Numbered from the stretch's first letter, positions 17,391 to 26,392 are shown. The stretch: DNA of 64,000 nt from CAVZVW01 sp963778845 (GCA_963778845.1 CAVZVW010000001.1:806001-870000), one strand, 5' to 3'. Notes: generated by a model from the letters alone, not told the origin. Numbers and translations: made by a program.

Positions 17391-17744
17391 TCACTCCCAG
17401 CCGAGCTCGTGCAGCCTGTCCTCCTCGATCCCGAAGTGATGGGCGATCTCGTGGACGACGGTGACGAGCACCTCCTCGATCACGTCCTCGCGGCTGTCGC
17501 ACATGGCGAGGGTCGGCCTTCGGAAGATCGTGATCCGGTCCGGCAGCGAGCCCGCCGCCCACCAGCCGCCGCGCTCGGTCAGCGGCGTGCCCTCGTAGAG
17601 GCCGAGCAGGTCCGGCGCATCGGCGGGCGGGTCGTCCTCGACCAGCACGACCACGTTGTCCATGCGGGCGGCGAGCTCCGGCGGGACGGCGTCCAGCGCG
17701 TCGGCGACAGCCGCATCGAAGTCCTCGTCCGACATCTCGACCAT
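17391..17744 (-). CDS. Small zincin-like metallopeptidase
   Basis: 117 residues, the usual size of the DUF1025/metallopeptidase family of actinobacteria. The zinc-binding motif HEIAHHFGIEEDRLHELG (HExxH with a downstream acidic residue) lies at the C-terminus, and the family motifs LLGLYEGTPL and PDRITIFRRP lie before it. These single-domain cytosolic proteins have a minimal metzincin-like core; their targets are unknown. The gene ends nine bases from the end of the convergent membrane-protein gene. Confidence 0.9.
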   Translation of the reverse strand: MVEMSDEDFDAAVADALDAVPPELAARMDNVVVLVEDDPPADAPDLLGLYEGTPLTERGGWWAAGSLPDRITIFRRPTLAMCDSREDVIEEVLVTVVHEIAHHFGIEEDRLHELGWE

Positions 17745-17764
17745 CCGCCCATCCTGCCCGTCCC

Positions 17765-17878
17765 GACTCTTCGGCGCGGCGGCCCCCTTTGGCGCGGCGG
17801 CACGCTGCGCTCAACTGTTTGGCGCGGTGTGCCACAGTGCCAAGCGGCGGTTGGCGTGATCCTCCGCAGTCGGCCCTT
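17765..17878. repeat. Dispersed intergenic repeat, copy 2 (inverted relative to copy 1)
   Basis: Reverse complement of the copy at 1188-1319. It fills the gap between the aldo/keto reductase stop and the metallopeptidase start. It contains two TTTGGCGCGG units and a hairpin TTGGCGC ... GTGCCAA near 17819-17842. Likely a terminator-like structure of a repeated family. Confidence 0.6.
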
Positions 17879-17879
17879 G

Positions 17880-18740
17880 TCAGGCAGTGCCGTCGAGGCG
17901 GGCGACCTCGTCGGGCGTCAGCGTCAGAGAGACGGCCCGCACGCTGTCGCGGACCGTCTCCGGCCGTGAGGAGCCGGGGATCGGCACGACCAGGGGCGAC
18001 TTGGCGAGCATCCACGCGAGACAGATCTGGTGGGTGCTCACGCCGTGCTCGGCTGCGACATCAGCGAACGGCTCGAAGCGGCGAGCCAAGGATGCGGCAC
18101 GCGAGATGCCACCGAACGGGCTCCAGGGGATGAAGGCGATGCCCAGCTCGTCGCAGAGGTCGAGCTCCGGCTCGCTGGAGCGGAAGAGCGGGGAGAACTG
18201 GTTCTGCACACTCACGAGCCGGCCGTCCAGCACCTGCTGGGCCAGGCGGATCTGGCCCGGGTCGGCGTTCGAGATGCCCGCCATCTGGATCTTTCCCGCG
18301 TCCAGCAGGTCGCGGACGGCGCCCACCGAGTCCTCGTAAGCGACCTTGGGGTCGGGCCGATGGAACTGGTACAGCCCGATGGCCTCGACGCCGAGACGCC
18401 GCAGTGAGGCCTCGCACGCCTGTCTCAGGTGGGCGGGAGAGCCGTCGACGGTCCACGTGCCGTCGCCAGGGCGCAGGTGACCGCCCTTCGTCGCGACGAG
18501 CACGTTCTTGCCGTCGGGGTGCGAGCGCAGGGCATCGGCGATCAGCGACTCGTTGTGCCCGACCTCGCCTGGCTTCAGGTGGTAGGCGTCCGCCGTGTCC
18601 ACCAGGGTTACCCCGGCGTCGAGGGCTGCGTGGATCGTGGCGATGGACCGCTCACGGTCGGGACGACCCTCGATCGACATCGGCATGCCGCCGAGGCCGA
18701 TCGCCGAGACCTGGACGTCGCCGATCGTGCGTAGCTGCAT
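17880..18740 (-). CDS. Aldo/keto reductase
   Basis: 286 residues from the ATG at 18740, matching the family N-terminus (IGDVQVSAIGLGGMPMS); upstream in-frame sequence is not family-like. The catalytic tetrad is visible: Asp in LVDTADAY with its Tyr, Lys in VLVATKGG, and His in YQFHRPDP. The C-terminal NADPH-binding loop VPIPGSSRPETVRDSV is complete. Family role: NADPH-dependent reduction of aldehydes or ketones in the cytosol. The AKR subfamily resembles the general stress/YdjG-like reductases; the substrate cannot be told. Confidence 0.92.
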   Translation of the reverse strand: MQLRTIGDVQVSAIGLGGMPMSIEGRPDRERSIATIHAALDAGVTLVDTADAYHLKPGEVGHNESLIADALRSHPDGKNVLVATKGGHLRPGDGTWTVDGSPAHLRQACEASLRRLGVEAIGLYQFHRPDPKVAYEDSVGAVRDLLDAGKIQMAGISNADPGQIRLAQQVLDGRLVSVQNQFSPLFRSSEPELDLCDELGIAFIPWSPFGGISRAASLARRFEPFADVAAEHGVSTHQICLAWMLAKSPLVVPIPGSSRPETVRDSVRAVSLTLTPDEVARLDGTA

Positions 18741-18959
18741 TGCAGGGCTCCTTCGCCGCTGTGCTCCGGGTCTGTATTGGGACGTCGTCCTGTGCCGATC
18801 CTCCCTCGCCGTTGGCACCGGCGCCCCATCGGGGTCGGGCTGGGGTCGGGCAGGGTCGGGCAGGGGTCGGCGTCCAGTACCGCTTTGGAGGATCGGCACG
18901 TGGGACCCTATGCTGTGCGGGTCCTCGACGGGTCACTCACGTCTGTGGGGCGTCGCGGC
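18741..18959. promoter_or_regulatory. Intergenic region upstream of the reductase and the tRNA cluster
   Basis: About 220 bases between the minus-strand reductase and tRNA-Glu. It must hold both promoters. A direct GGGGTCGG repeat (about 18830-18872) is the only visible structure, and no certain -10/-35 boxes were found. Confidence 0.4.
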
Positions 18960-19032
18960 GCCCTCATCGTCTAGAGGCCTAGGACTCCGCCCTTTCAAGG
19001 CGGCAGCACGGGTTCGAATCCCGTTGGGGGCA
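18960..19032 (+). tRNA. tRNA-Glu (TTC)
   Basis: 73 bases folding as a cloverleaf: acceptor GCCCTCA pairs with TGGGGGC (one T-G wobble), the anticodon arm is CCGCC-CTTTCAA-GGCGG with anticodon TTC, and the T-arm is CGGGTTCGAATCCCG. CCA is not encoded. Confidence 0.95.
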
Positions 19033-19073
19033 CGGTCGGAGAGGATCGAGCAGTACGGCCTTGGCGCCACCGA

Positions 19074-19147
19074 GGCCCCGTAGCGCAGTTGGTTAGCGCG
19101 CCGCCCTGTCACGGCGGAGGTCGCGGGTTCGAGTCCCGTCGGGGTCG
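19074..19147 (+). tRNA. tRNA-Asp (GTC)
   Basis: 74 bases: acceptor GGCCCCG pairs with CGGGGTC (one G-T wobble), D-arm GCGC-AGTTGGTTA-GCGC, anticodon arm CCGCC-CTGTCAC-GGCGG with anticodon GTC, and T-arm GCGGGTTCGAGTCCCGT. It lies 41 bases after tRNA-Glu, probably in the same transcript. Confidence 0.95.
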
Positions 19148-19172
19148 CTGACGAGCGGATCACCGCTCGCCG

Positions 19173-19246
19173 GGCCAGGTAGCTCAGTTGGTACGAGCGT
19201 CCGACTGAAAATCGGAAGGTCGGCGGTTCGACCCCGCCCCTGGCCA
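19173..19246 (+). tRNA. tRNA-Phe (GAA), integration site of the ICE
   Basis: 74 bases: acceptor GGCCAGG pairs with CCTGGCC, anticodon arm TCCGA-CTGAAAA-TCGGA with anticodon GAA, T-arm GGCGGTTCGACCCCGCC. It is the last tRNA before the integrase gene, whose stop codon lies only 30 bases downstream. Confidence 0.95.
19205..19246 (+). other. Presumed left attachment site within tRNA-Phe
   Basis: Tyrosine integrases of actinomycete ICEs commonly recombine within the 3' half of a tRNA gene and restore it. The integrase ends 30 bases after this tRNA, so the 3' half is the probable attL core. The matching attR copy was not found in the window, so the exact core cannot be set. Confidence 0.5.
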
Positions 19247-19276
19247 CTCCACCCAAACAGGCTCTGACGTGGGCGT

Positions 19277-20620
19277 TCATGCCCGTCGCCCTTCGGGTGT
19301 GCCGGCCGGATCACTCGGAATGTTCGCGGAATGTTCGCGGCGGTGTCGGGTGAGCAGCTCGGACGCCGCCTCGACCTGCTCGGCGGTCGCCTTCCGCATG
19401 ACGTGCGCGTACACACGCCGGGTCACGGCGGGGGTGCTGTGCCCGAGGATCATCTGCACGACCTCGATGGGCACGCCCCCGGCAAGCAGCAGCGAGCAGG
19501 CCCCGTGCCGGATGTCGTGCAGGCGGATCGGTCGGCAGTCCGCAGGCACGGACGTGGGCCTCGAAGGCGGCGCTGACGGCGCTAGGCCGCAGCGGGTCAC
19601 CGTCGATCTGGCAGAAGACAAGGCCGTGGTCGCGATAGGCGTTGTCGCAAGCCTGGCGCTCGGCTTCGACGGCGCGCCGCCGGGCGGCGAGTGCGGTCTG
19701 AGCGGCAGCGACGAGCGGTACCCAGCGGGTGCCGGCCCGCGACTTGGGGCGCTTGGTCAGCAGGCCGGTGTGCTGGCGGTGACAGATCTGGCAGATCCGG
19801 TCCTCAGGTCGCAGGTCCTTGGCCGCGGCTTCGACGATGGTCTGCCGGACGACCAGACCGGCGTGGTCGTGCTCCAGGTCTGCCCATCGCAGGCCACACA
19901 GCTCCGCGCGACGCAGACCCGCGTACGCGGCCAGCTCGTAGAGGGCCGAGAGTCGGTCCTCGCGACGTGCTCGAGGAAGCGGGCGGTCTGCTCCGGCTCC
20001 CAGATGACGATCTCGCTCGGGGCTGCCGCGGGGATGGCGTCGATCCGGCCCTCAGCCGGATTGGCGGTGATGAGCCCGCGCCGCTGGGCAGCCGACAGCG
20101 CCGCCCGCAGCGTGCGTCGGTAGCCGTCGATGGTGGACGCCGACCGTTGCGGTCACCCGGCGACCGACCTGACCGGCACTCGGCGGCCAGGTGACCGGCT
20201 TCGGCCAGGGCGGCGAGGACACGTTCGATGTGGTGCCGCCGTAGATCGCGCAGTCGTCAGTGGCCGAGCCTGCGGACGCCAGACGTCCCGCACGTGCCCC
20301 CGGTAGTTGGCCATCGTCTTGACTGCGCGGCGTGGGCCGTTCTCGTCGAGCCAGCGGGTCAGCCAGTCTCCTAGCGTGAGCCCGGTGTCTTCGACCCAGG
20401 TTCCGTGGTCGAGATCGTGAAGAATGCGAGTCATCGACGCCTCGGCCTCGGGCTTCGTCTTGAACCCGCCTTTGGCGATCTGCCTGCGGTTGCCGTTACT
20501 CGGGTCCGGGCCGACCTCGATCTTGTACCACCACGACCCGTGGTCCTTGCGGCAGGACTTCACCTGCAGCCCTTGCCTGTTCCGGCACTGGCAGCGTCTG
20601 TACACCGACCCGCGAGCCAT
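19277..20620 (-). pseudogene. int: Site-specific tyrosine integrase, frame-broken
   Basis: The N-terminal part from the ATG at 20620 has an Arm-binding AP2-like domain (GSWWYKIEVGPDPSNGNRRQ, FKTKPEAEASM) and the start of the core-binding domain (LGDWLTRWLDENG). The C-terminal part, ending at 19277, has the catalytic box HDIRHGACSLLLAGGVP, the second box ILGHSTPAVTRRVYAHVM (His and the nucleophile Tyr). Between about 20,270 and 19,620 the family sequence continues only by changing frame several times (YRRTLRAALSAAQRRGLITA is visible in another frame). Joined, it would be a normal integrase of about 420-440 residues. It inserts and excises the ICE at tRNA-Phe if functional. Frame breaks could be decay or base-calling errors. 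Confidence 0.85.
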
Positions 20621-20647
20621 CGCGGCTACTCCCCTCCGCCCTGAACG

Positions 20648-20866
20648 TCAGGCGGCTGAGTCGACCACGCCGAGGGCGCGCATCAGGTCGCCACGCGCGA
20701 CGACGTAGCGGCCGCCCGCTCGGAAGACCCTGCACGGGAACTGTCCCCGCTTGGCGAGGGTGTAGGCGGCGGTGCGTCCAAGCCCGAAGACCCGCGCGGC
20801 AGTGAGCAGGTCGACCGTCACGGGCAGGTCCAGCAGCTCCTGCTGCCGCATCCGGTCAGCCATCAC
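20648..20866 (-). CDS. xis: Excisionase-like helix-turn-helix protein
   Basis: 72 residues. A MerR/Xis-type winged helix is visible: VTVDLLTAARVFGLGRTAAY, then LAKRGQFPCRVFRAGGRYVV and ARGDLMRALGV. It lies directly upstream of the integrase on the same strand with 27 bases between them, the standard xis-int arrangement of actinomycete integrative elements. Expected role: a small DNA-bending protein that turns the integrase reaction toward excision. An unlinked DNA-binding regulator is the alternative, but the position makes excisionase more likely. Confidence 0.85.
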   Translation of the reverse strand: MMADRMRQQELLDLPVTVDLLTAARVFGLGRTAAYTLAKRGQFPCRVFRAGGRYVVARGDLMRALGVVDSAA

Positions 20867-21144
20867 GACCTCCCTCTGCCGCCAACGGAAGTTCTCGGAA
20901 CTCGGAAGTGTCCCGGACGGTCCACAGGCTGCTCATGGTGGTTCCTCTCCTTGCATTGGGTTGGGGCGGATGAGGCTGGTCGTCGACCGTCCAGACCGTC
21001 CAGTGCGTCCAGCCCGACCGTGTCGTGGCTGGTCAGCGGCATTCGCGTGGCTGGACGGTGGGGCGGGGCGACGCGGGCGGCTGGACGGTCGCTGCATCAG
21101 CGGATGTGGGGCCCAGGGCGGACCGTCCAGGGCGTTTCTGCTGG
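20867..21144. other. Gap between the xis gene and the ATPase gene
   Basis: 278 bases with no supportable gene. Repeated GTCCAGACCGTCCAG-like and GGACGG words occur (for example about 20,992-21,005 and 21,170-21,185), which may be protein-binding iterons or simply composition. Confidence 0.4.
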
Positions 21145-22732
21145 TCACGGGGGTCTGCTGGTCGGGCTGGACGGTCTGGACGGTCGGTCGCACGCCGGTT
21201 CGGCCGACTGGTGGCTGAGCACGACGAGGCGGTGTCGTTCGGTCTTGGTGAAGTCGACGTCGAGGCCGGTGGCGCGCAGGGACGGCGCGAGCCGGCGGAG
21301 CTGCCCGGACAGGGCTCGGGGGCTGCGGGGGAAGCCGCGCGGGGCGACGTCGGGGGTGAGCTGCTCGAGCAGCTGGGCGGCGGTGCCGGTCCACCCGACC
21401 GACTGGCCGGCCATGAGCTCGCGGATCGCGCACGCGAGGGTGTCGGCGTCCAGGACGGCGTCGGTGACGTCGCGGCCGGCGGCGGTGTAGGCGGCCAGGG
21501 TGCGCCAGCCGGTGACGTCGTCGAGGGCAGCGAGCACGCGGGCGAAGTCGGCCATCCGGGGCAGCTCGTCGAGCCGAACGCTGGGGATAGCGGCCAGGAC
21601 GTCGGCGAGCAGGTCCAGCAGCCCACCCAGGATCGCGGGCCGGTCCCGGCGGTAGGCGGCCTCGATGGTCTCGTCGGGCAGCCGCCGGGTGGGGTCGATG
21701 CGGTGCAGCTCGACGCAGACGAGCCGTTCGGCGAGGTCCCCGGCCAGCGCGCCGGCGTCGATCGAGGTCAGGACCAGGGCGCGGCGGAACGCCAGGACGG
21801 TGACGTCGTCGTCGGTGAACAGGGCCCGGTCGACGATCCCGTCGCCGGTGACGGCCTTGCACAGCGTGTCGGACAGCCACGGCGGGATCACCGAGATGTT
21901 GTCCAGGGCGACGGTCCAGGACGCGGCGGCGGTGACCGCCCATTGCCGGACGTCGCGCGGGGCCGAGCGCAGCGGCGCCGGCGACGGGTCGACGAGCGAG
22001 ACGAGGAACCGGGCGGCGGTGGACTTGGCGGTGCCCTGCTCCCCGGTCAACGCGAGGATCGGGTGCGGGATCTCGGGGATCAGCGCGGCGAGCAGCCACG
22101 CGGTGATCAGCCCGAACCCGTCGTCGTCGACGTTGAGCAGCCCGCGCAGCCGCCCGAGCCCGGCGTCGCGGCCGGTGCTGGCGGGGATGGGCAGCGGGTG
22201 CGTCAGCGCGGTGCGCCGGAACAGCACCGGTGAGGTCTCGGCGATCCCCCACCCGCTGAGGCCCGATCAGGACCGCGCGGCCGGTCGGGTCGGCCAGGTC
22301 GAGGACGACGTCGCGGCCGTGGCGGGCCACCCGCAGCGCGACGGGGGTGGGCCGGGTGTTCGCGGTCATCCCCTCGATGACGGTCAGCGCGTCGGCCAGG
22401 GAGGACGCCGCGGGCGCGGTCCCGGTGCGCGCGTAGTAGGTGCGGGCCAGGCGGGTCCGCAGGCCGTCGCGGCCGCGCAGCGGGACGGCGACCGCCGGGC
22501 CTCCGAGGTCGACGGCGTAGCAGCGGCCGTCCTCGCCCAGGACCAGTCGGTAGGACTCCCGGGCCATCGCCACCAGCCGCGAGGCTTGCGACCGGCTCCC
22601 GCTCGTGCCGACCTCGACGCGTGCATCGGTGCGGTCGAGCTCGCGCAGGTCGTCCGGGACGTCGCCACGCCTAGTAGCGCGGCTGGGCTCGATCAGCGAT
22701 GCCATCGGGCGGTCTCCAAGTCCGGGGATCAT
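21145..22732 (-). pseudogene. ICE replication-type P-loop ATPase, one frameshift
   Basis: The N-terminal part starts at 22732 and runs to about 22,262 (SYRLVLGEDGRCYAVDLGG ... TVIEGMTANTRPTPVALRVA). The frame then shifts by one base, and the remaining 360 residues hold a P-loop ATPase with Walker A ALTGEQGTAKSTAARFL and Walker B-like WTVALDNISVIPPWL. Removing one base in the run CCTCAGCGGG gives IGLSGWGIAETSPVLFRRT, a smooth join. The joined protein of about 528 residues resembles the primase-associated or phage/plasmid helicase-like ATPases found beside Prim-Pol genes in actinomycete elements. Expected role: unwinding or loading during element replication. The break may be an error rather than a loss of function. 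Confidence 0.75.
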
Positions 22733-22745
22733 TTCCGTCGCCGGT

Positions 22746-23633
22746 TCAGCAGGACAGGCTGCGGGGTCGCCTAGCGCCCGCGGTCAGCCCGGATCGGACG
22801 GTGGCTGTGGCCTCCCGGTCCGCCAGTCCCGCGCTGGTGCCTGCGTGTCGCAGCGCGTCGGCCGTGCCGTTCTCGGGGAGCAGCCCGGCGGCCACCAGCC
22901 GACCGAGGGAGTAGGCGGCAGTGTTGAGGGTGTGGTTGCGGGTGCCGGGCTCGGCGGCGACGACCCGTTCGATCTCCTGGCGCAGCGCCGCCTCGGCGTA
23001 GCGGGAGCGGTCGCTGATCGCGGCCAGCACGACTGCGGAGTCAGCGGTCGCCACGGTCGCAGGACGCAGCCGCTGGTCGATCCACCTGGGCAGCGGTGCG
23101 GGCGGCCGATCGGCCGCGACCACATAGACCCGGCCTGCAACGACGGAACCCGCGGCCACGACGTAGCCGCCGTCGGCGCGGGTGTCGACCAGCCAGCCGA
23201 GCCGTCCGGCCGTGTTGCGCAGCGGCTCTCCGGCCGGGGCGGTGAAGTACAAGTGGGTCCCGCCCGAGCCGGTGGTGACGGTGAACGTGTCCAACGGGAC
23301 GGGCTGGCTTGCCTCTTGTGCGAGTGCGGCGAGGACTCCGCGCCCATCCCGCACGCCGCGCGCCGCCCACGAGGCCGGCCGCGCGTCGTCGTCCGCTCCG
23401 TTCTTCGCGACGTCGAGGTCGACGACGACGATCTCGGACGGGCCGCACGCGATCCCGATGTTGAACGGGCCCGCGGACCAACAGCGCACGATCCGTGCCC
23501 GGTCGGTGGTCGCGCGGCCCTGCCAATCGCGGATGGCCGGCCGCTTGTCCCCCGGCCGCAAGGGGAACACCGACCAGCCCCGCCGCGCGGCGTCCAGCGC
23601 GGCGTCCAGCAGCCGGTCGCGGGCGGGGTTCAC
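22746..23633 (-). CDS. Bifunctional DNA primase/polymerase (Prim-Pol)
   Basis: 295 residues from a GTG at 23633 that overlaps the preceding stop (GTGA). The archaeo-eukaryotic primase/Prim-Pol N-terminal domain is visible: ALDAARRGWSVFPLRPGDKR, NIGIACGPSEIVVVDLDV (catalytic DxD-type acidic pair), TGSGGTHLYFTAPAG and LVDTRADGGYVVAAGS. The C-terminal part has GTRNHTLNTAAYSLGRLVA, a primase C-terminal helical motif. Family role: synthesis of primers and DNA at element origins; this is the RepPP-type replication protein of AICEs. It is translationally coupled to DUF2637 upstream and followed by the ATPase gene. Confidence 0.9.
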   Translation of the reverse strand: MNPARDRLLDAALDAARRGWSVFPLRPGDKRPAIRDWQGRATTDRARIVRCWSAGPFNIGIACGPSEIVVVDLDVAKNGADDDARPASWAARGVRDGRGVLAALAQEASQPVPLDTFTVTTGSGGTHLYFTAPAGEPLRNTAGRLGWLVDTRADGGYVVAAGSVVAGRVYVVAADRPPAPLPRWIDQRLRPATVATADSAVVLAAISDRSRYAEAALRQEIERVVAAEPGTRNHTLNTAAYSLGRLVAAGLLPENGTADALRHAGTSAGLADREATATVRSGLTAGARRPRSLSC

Positions 23634-24367
23634 GAGCCCTCCCCCACCCCGACCAGCGCCAGCGCCGGGCTGGGCGGTGCGCCTTCGGCCCGCAGGACGG
23701 CGAGCAGCTCGCCCGCGCGCCCCGTCCCGACCGCGATGCCGCGCTGGCGCAGGCCACGCGCCAGCGCCGCCCGGGTCAGGGCTACGTCGTCGCGGCGGAG
23801 GTCGTCGGCCACTTCCCGGCCGGCGGCGAGCAGCTCCGGGGCGCTCGCGACGTCCGGTCGACGGACGGGAGTGGACGGCGTCGCCGCGGTCCGCGGCGAA
23901 GCTGGAGCAACTGCTTGGCGGGTATGCGTGTGTGCCTCGGCACGCCGGGGCGTCCGTGCTGCTTGGGTCGCGGCAGGGGGGCCGGTGAGGCCTCCGCGGG
24001 CGATGGCGACCTTGGCCAGGAGCAGGAACCCGACCGCCGGGAGCGCGGCCATCGTCCAGCCCCAGAAGGAGCGCGGGGCCTGCGCGACCTGCGCGGACAG
24101 CTGCAACGCGACCGCGGCGACCAGCACGCAGATCGCGAACCGGATCGGCTCGCCGACCCGGCGACGGCGGCGCACCTCCAAGCCCATCGACACCGCGAGG
24201 GTCTCTAGTACCGCTGCGTCGGCTACCGCCAGCCAGCCCGGTTGCCCGTGCCCGGCGGCCAGGTCGACGACGTGGGACCAGGACGCGGACGCCGCGACCG
24301 AGCCGACCCCGAGCATCAGCGCGACCTGGGTGGCCGCCTCTGCCCGCACCCCCGACCGGGCGTTCAC
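23630..24367 (-). CDS. DUF2637 membrane protein of actinomycete mobile elements
   Basis: 245 residues; the ATG overlaps the whiB stop (ATGA). Four hydrophobic segments lie in the first 125 residues (VALMLGVGSVAASASWSHVV; WLAVADAAVLETLAVSMGL; FAICVLVAAVALQLSAQVAQ; MAALPAVGFLLLAKVAIA), the DUF2637 signature, followed by a basic proline-rich cytosolic tail with a helical segment (TRAALARGLRQRGIAVG). DUF2637 proteins occur next to Prim-Pol or RepSA genes in AICEs and plasmids and resemble SpdB plasmid-spread proteins. The biochemical role is unknown; spreading or DNA processing at the membrane is inferred from context. Confidence 0.82.
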   Translation of the reverse strand: MNARSGVRAEAATQVALMLGVGSVAASASWSHVVDLAAGHGQPGWLAVADAAVLETLAVSMGLEVRRRRRVGEPIRFAICVLVAAVALQLSAQVAQAPRSFWGWTMAALPAVGFLLLAKVAIARGGLTGPPAATQAARTPRRAEAHTHTRQAVAPASPRTAATPSTPVRRPDVASAPELLAAGREVADDLRRDDVALTRAALARGLRQRGIAVGTGRAGELLAVLRAEGAPPSPALALVGVGEGS

Positions 24368-24717
24368 GCCGCGACCGGCCCGTCGTCGTCCCCGGCCGCC
24401 CGCACCGGAAGGGCCGCGACCGCGGCCCAGCGCAGTCGGGCGCGCAGCAGGTCACGTTCGTGCTCGGTGAGCCCGCCCCAGACCCCGAAGCGTTCGCGGC
24501 GCTGGATCGCGTGCGCCAGGCAGTCCAGCCGCACCGGGCACAGCCGGCAGATGCCCTTCGCGACCAGCGCCGACTCGTCGGGGGCCGGGTAGAACACGCC
24601 CGTGTCCCAGCCCGCGCAGGCCGCTCGCTCGCGCCATGCGGCGTCCCGTACCGGCACCCAGCCGGTGAACAGCGGCCGGAGCCGCCCGGGTCGAGCCGGC
24701 GCCTTCTTGATCGTCAT
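24364..24717 (-). CDS. WhiB-family Fe-S transcriptional regulator carried by the ICE
   Basis: 117 residues. All four cluster cysteines are present: one in RAACAGWDTGVFYP and three in CRLCPVRLDC, followed by the turn motif FGVWGGLTEHERD. WhiB proteins bind a 4Fe-4S cluster and act with the primary sigma factor to adjust transcription, often in response to oxygen or nitric oxide. It is the first gene of the int-direction operon (whiB, DUF2637, Prim-Pol, ATPase, xis, int) and divergent from the XRE gene, so it may control element replication and excision; that is inference. Confidence 0.93.
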   Translation of the reverse strand: MTIKKAPARPGRLRPLFTGWVPVRDAAWRERAACAGWDTGVFYPAPDESALVAKGICRLCPVRLDCLAHAIQRRERFGVWGGLTEHERDLLRARLRWAAVAALPVRAAGDDDGPVAA

Positions 24718-24852
24718 GACGCGTCTCCTGCGGTCCGTGGCTTGACTTATCCACAGAACTGCGCCGGAAACGGACGTCGGCACCGCGTATCCGGGATGTT
24801 GGCAGACGTCTCGACACACCGAGAGGTGTCGGCGACGTCTCGGGAGGACGGC
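24718..24852. promoter_or_regulatory. Divergent whiB/XRE promoter region
   Basis: 135 bases between divergent genes. It contains a direct repeat of an AGACGTCTCG-like word (GCAGACGTCTCGACAC and GCGACGTCTCGGGAGG, about 24,801-24,847) with the palindrome GACGTC in each copy, a plausible operator for the XRE protein. GGGAGGA precedes the XRE start. Confidence 0.5.
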
Positions 24853-25602
24853 ATGGCCAACGAACGGCTGCGCGGCGGCATCACCGCCGCGGGACACACC
24901 TACGACTCACTGGCCTCAGCGATCGGGGTGGACCCCAAGACCGTGGAGCGGTGGGTGCTCACCGACCGGCTTCCGCACCCGGCCCACCGGCGCGCCGCCG
25001 CCACCACCCTCGGACGCGACGAGACGTTCTACTGGCCGGCGCTGCTGTCCGACCGGCACGCGCAGGCCGCCAGCGAAGCCGAGGTGCTGCGCGTCTACCC
25101 GACCCGAGGCTCGGTGCCACCCGACCTGTGGCTGTCCCTGATCCGCGGCGCTACCGAGCAGCTGGACCTGCTGTCCTACTCCGGGCTGTTCCTGCTGGAC
25201 AACAACCCCGACATCGCCGACCTGCTCACCGACCGCGCCGGCTCCGGGGTCGCCGTGCGGATCCTGATCGGCGACCCACACTCCGAGGCGATCCGGCGCC
25301 GCGGCGACGAGGAGGGCATCGGAGAGGGCATGAGCGGGCGCATCCTGGTCGCCCAGACCTACCTCGCCCCGGTCCTCGACGTCCCCGGTGTGCAGATCCG
25401 CCGGCACACCACCACGCTGTACAACTCGATCTACCGCGCCGACACCACCATGCTGGTCAACATGCACATGTACGGGTCCGGGGCACCGGCCAACCCGGTC
25501 ATGCACCTGCAGCAGGTCGCCGATGGCAGGCTGTTCACCAGCTACCAGCGCAGCTTCGAGCGCGTCTGGGAGACGGGGACGCCGCTCAGCGCCTTCGCGT
25601 AG
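24853..25602 (+). CDS. XRE-type regulator fused to a PLD-like domain
   Basis: 249 residues from the ATG at 24853, preceded by GGGAGGA. An N-terminal HTH (YDSLASAIGVDPKTVERWVL) covers residues 1-60. The remaining 185 residues form a domain with LDLLSYSGLFLLDNNPDIAD, VRILIGDPHSEAIRRRG and VQIRRHTTTLYNSIYRADTT, resembling a phospholipase-D-type fold (DUF5919) without a full HKD motif, so it is probably a ligand-sensing domain. The family is common in Streptomyces and ICEs, often next to a NUDIX gene as here (29 bases). Likely role: regulator of the element that senses a nucleotide-like signal; the ligand is unknown. Confidence 0.82.
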   Translation: MANERLRGGITAAGHTYDSLASAIGVDPKTVERWVLTDRLPHPAHRRAAATTLGRDETFYWPALLSDRHAQAASEAEVLRVYPTRGSVPPDLWLSLIRGATEQLDLLSYSGLFLLDNNPDIADLLTDRAGSGVAVRILIGDPHSEAIRRRGDEEGIGEGMSGRILVAQTYLAPVLDVPGVQIRRHTTTLYNSIYRADTTMLVNMHMYGSGAPANPVMHLQQVADGRLFTSYQRSFERVWETGTPLSAFA

Positions 25603-25631
25603 CACCGCGCCGAGCCAGACGGGAGACCGAC

Positions 25632-26105
25632 GTGGCACGCACCGACTACTTCAACGACCCGAACGCCCCCAAGGCCAACAGCATCGTCCCGTCGGTCACT
25701 GCGATCGTCCTCGACGCCGAGGGTCGGCTGCTCCTGGTGCACAAGACCGACAACAACCTCTGGGCCTTGCCCGGTGGGGGCGTCGACCCCGGCGAATCCG
25801 TCAGCCAGGCCGTCGTGCGCGAGGTCAAGGAAGAGACCGGAATCGACGTCGAGGTCACCGACCTCGTCGGCGTCTACACCAACCCCCACCACGTCATGGC
25901 CTACGACGACGGCGAGGTCCGCCAACAGTTCTCCCTCTGCTTCCGCACCCGGCTGCTTGGCGGCGAGCTCCGCACCAGCAGCGAAACCAGCCAAGTCGCC
26001 TTCGTCGACCTCGACCAGCTGGAGGACCTGGACATCCACCCCTCGATGCGCCTTCGGATCAACCACGGCATTCACCGGCGCCAGCCATCTGTCTACGTTG
26101 GATGA
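25632..26105 (+). CDS. NUDIX hydrolase
   Basis: 157 residues from a GTG at 25632. The complete Nudix box is present: GGGVDPGESVSQAVVREVKE followed by ETGI. The start of the fold, VPSVTAIVLDAEGRLLLVHK, and the distal strand FVDLDQLEDLDIHPSM match the family. Role: Mg-dependent hydrolysis of nucleoside diphosphates linked to another group; the substrate is unknown. It is cotranscribed with the XRE/PLD-like regulator, suggesting the enzyme makes or removes the regulator's signal molecule (inference). Confidence 0.9.
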   Translation: MARTDYFNDPNAPKANSIVPSVTAIVLDAEGRLLLVHKTDNNLWALPGGGVDPGESVSQAVVREVKEETGIDVEVTDLVGVYTNPHHVMAYDDGEVRQQFSLCFRTRLLGGELRTSSETSQVAFVDLDQLEDLDIHPSMRLRINHGIHRRQPSVYVG

Positions 26106-26392
26106 ACGCTCATACTCTCAGCGGGCTGGGGTGATCGCTGCCGCTCTTCGACCGATCAACTGCCGCAACTTATCCCGTCCCCGGCACATCTGCCCGTCGC
26201 CGGAGATATCATCGCGGAATAACCGCTGACACCGCTAGGACATCAGACGCCTGAATACACCTGCCAAAGACCATCGCACAGAGAGTGAGCGGATGTCGGG
26301 TTGCACTCACACAGCTTCCGCGCGACCCTTCTCTAGCTAGAACTCTTCACATCCTTCGAGTTGAGACTACGTGACCGGAAGGACACGATCCT
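26106..26392. other. AT-richer non-coding stretch before the cargo island
   Basis: About 290 bases with no supportable gene. Base composition becomes clearly more AT-rich from here and stays so to about 27.3 kb, suggesting a separate origin. Confidence 0.5.
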
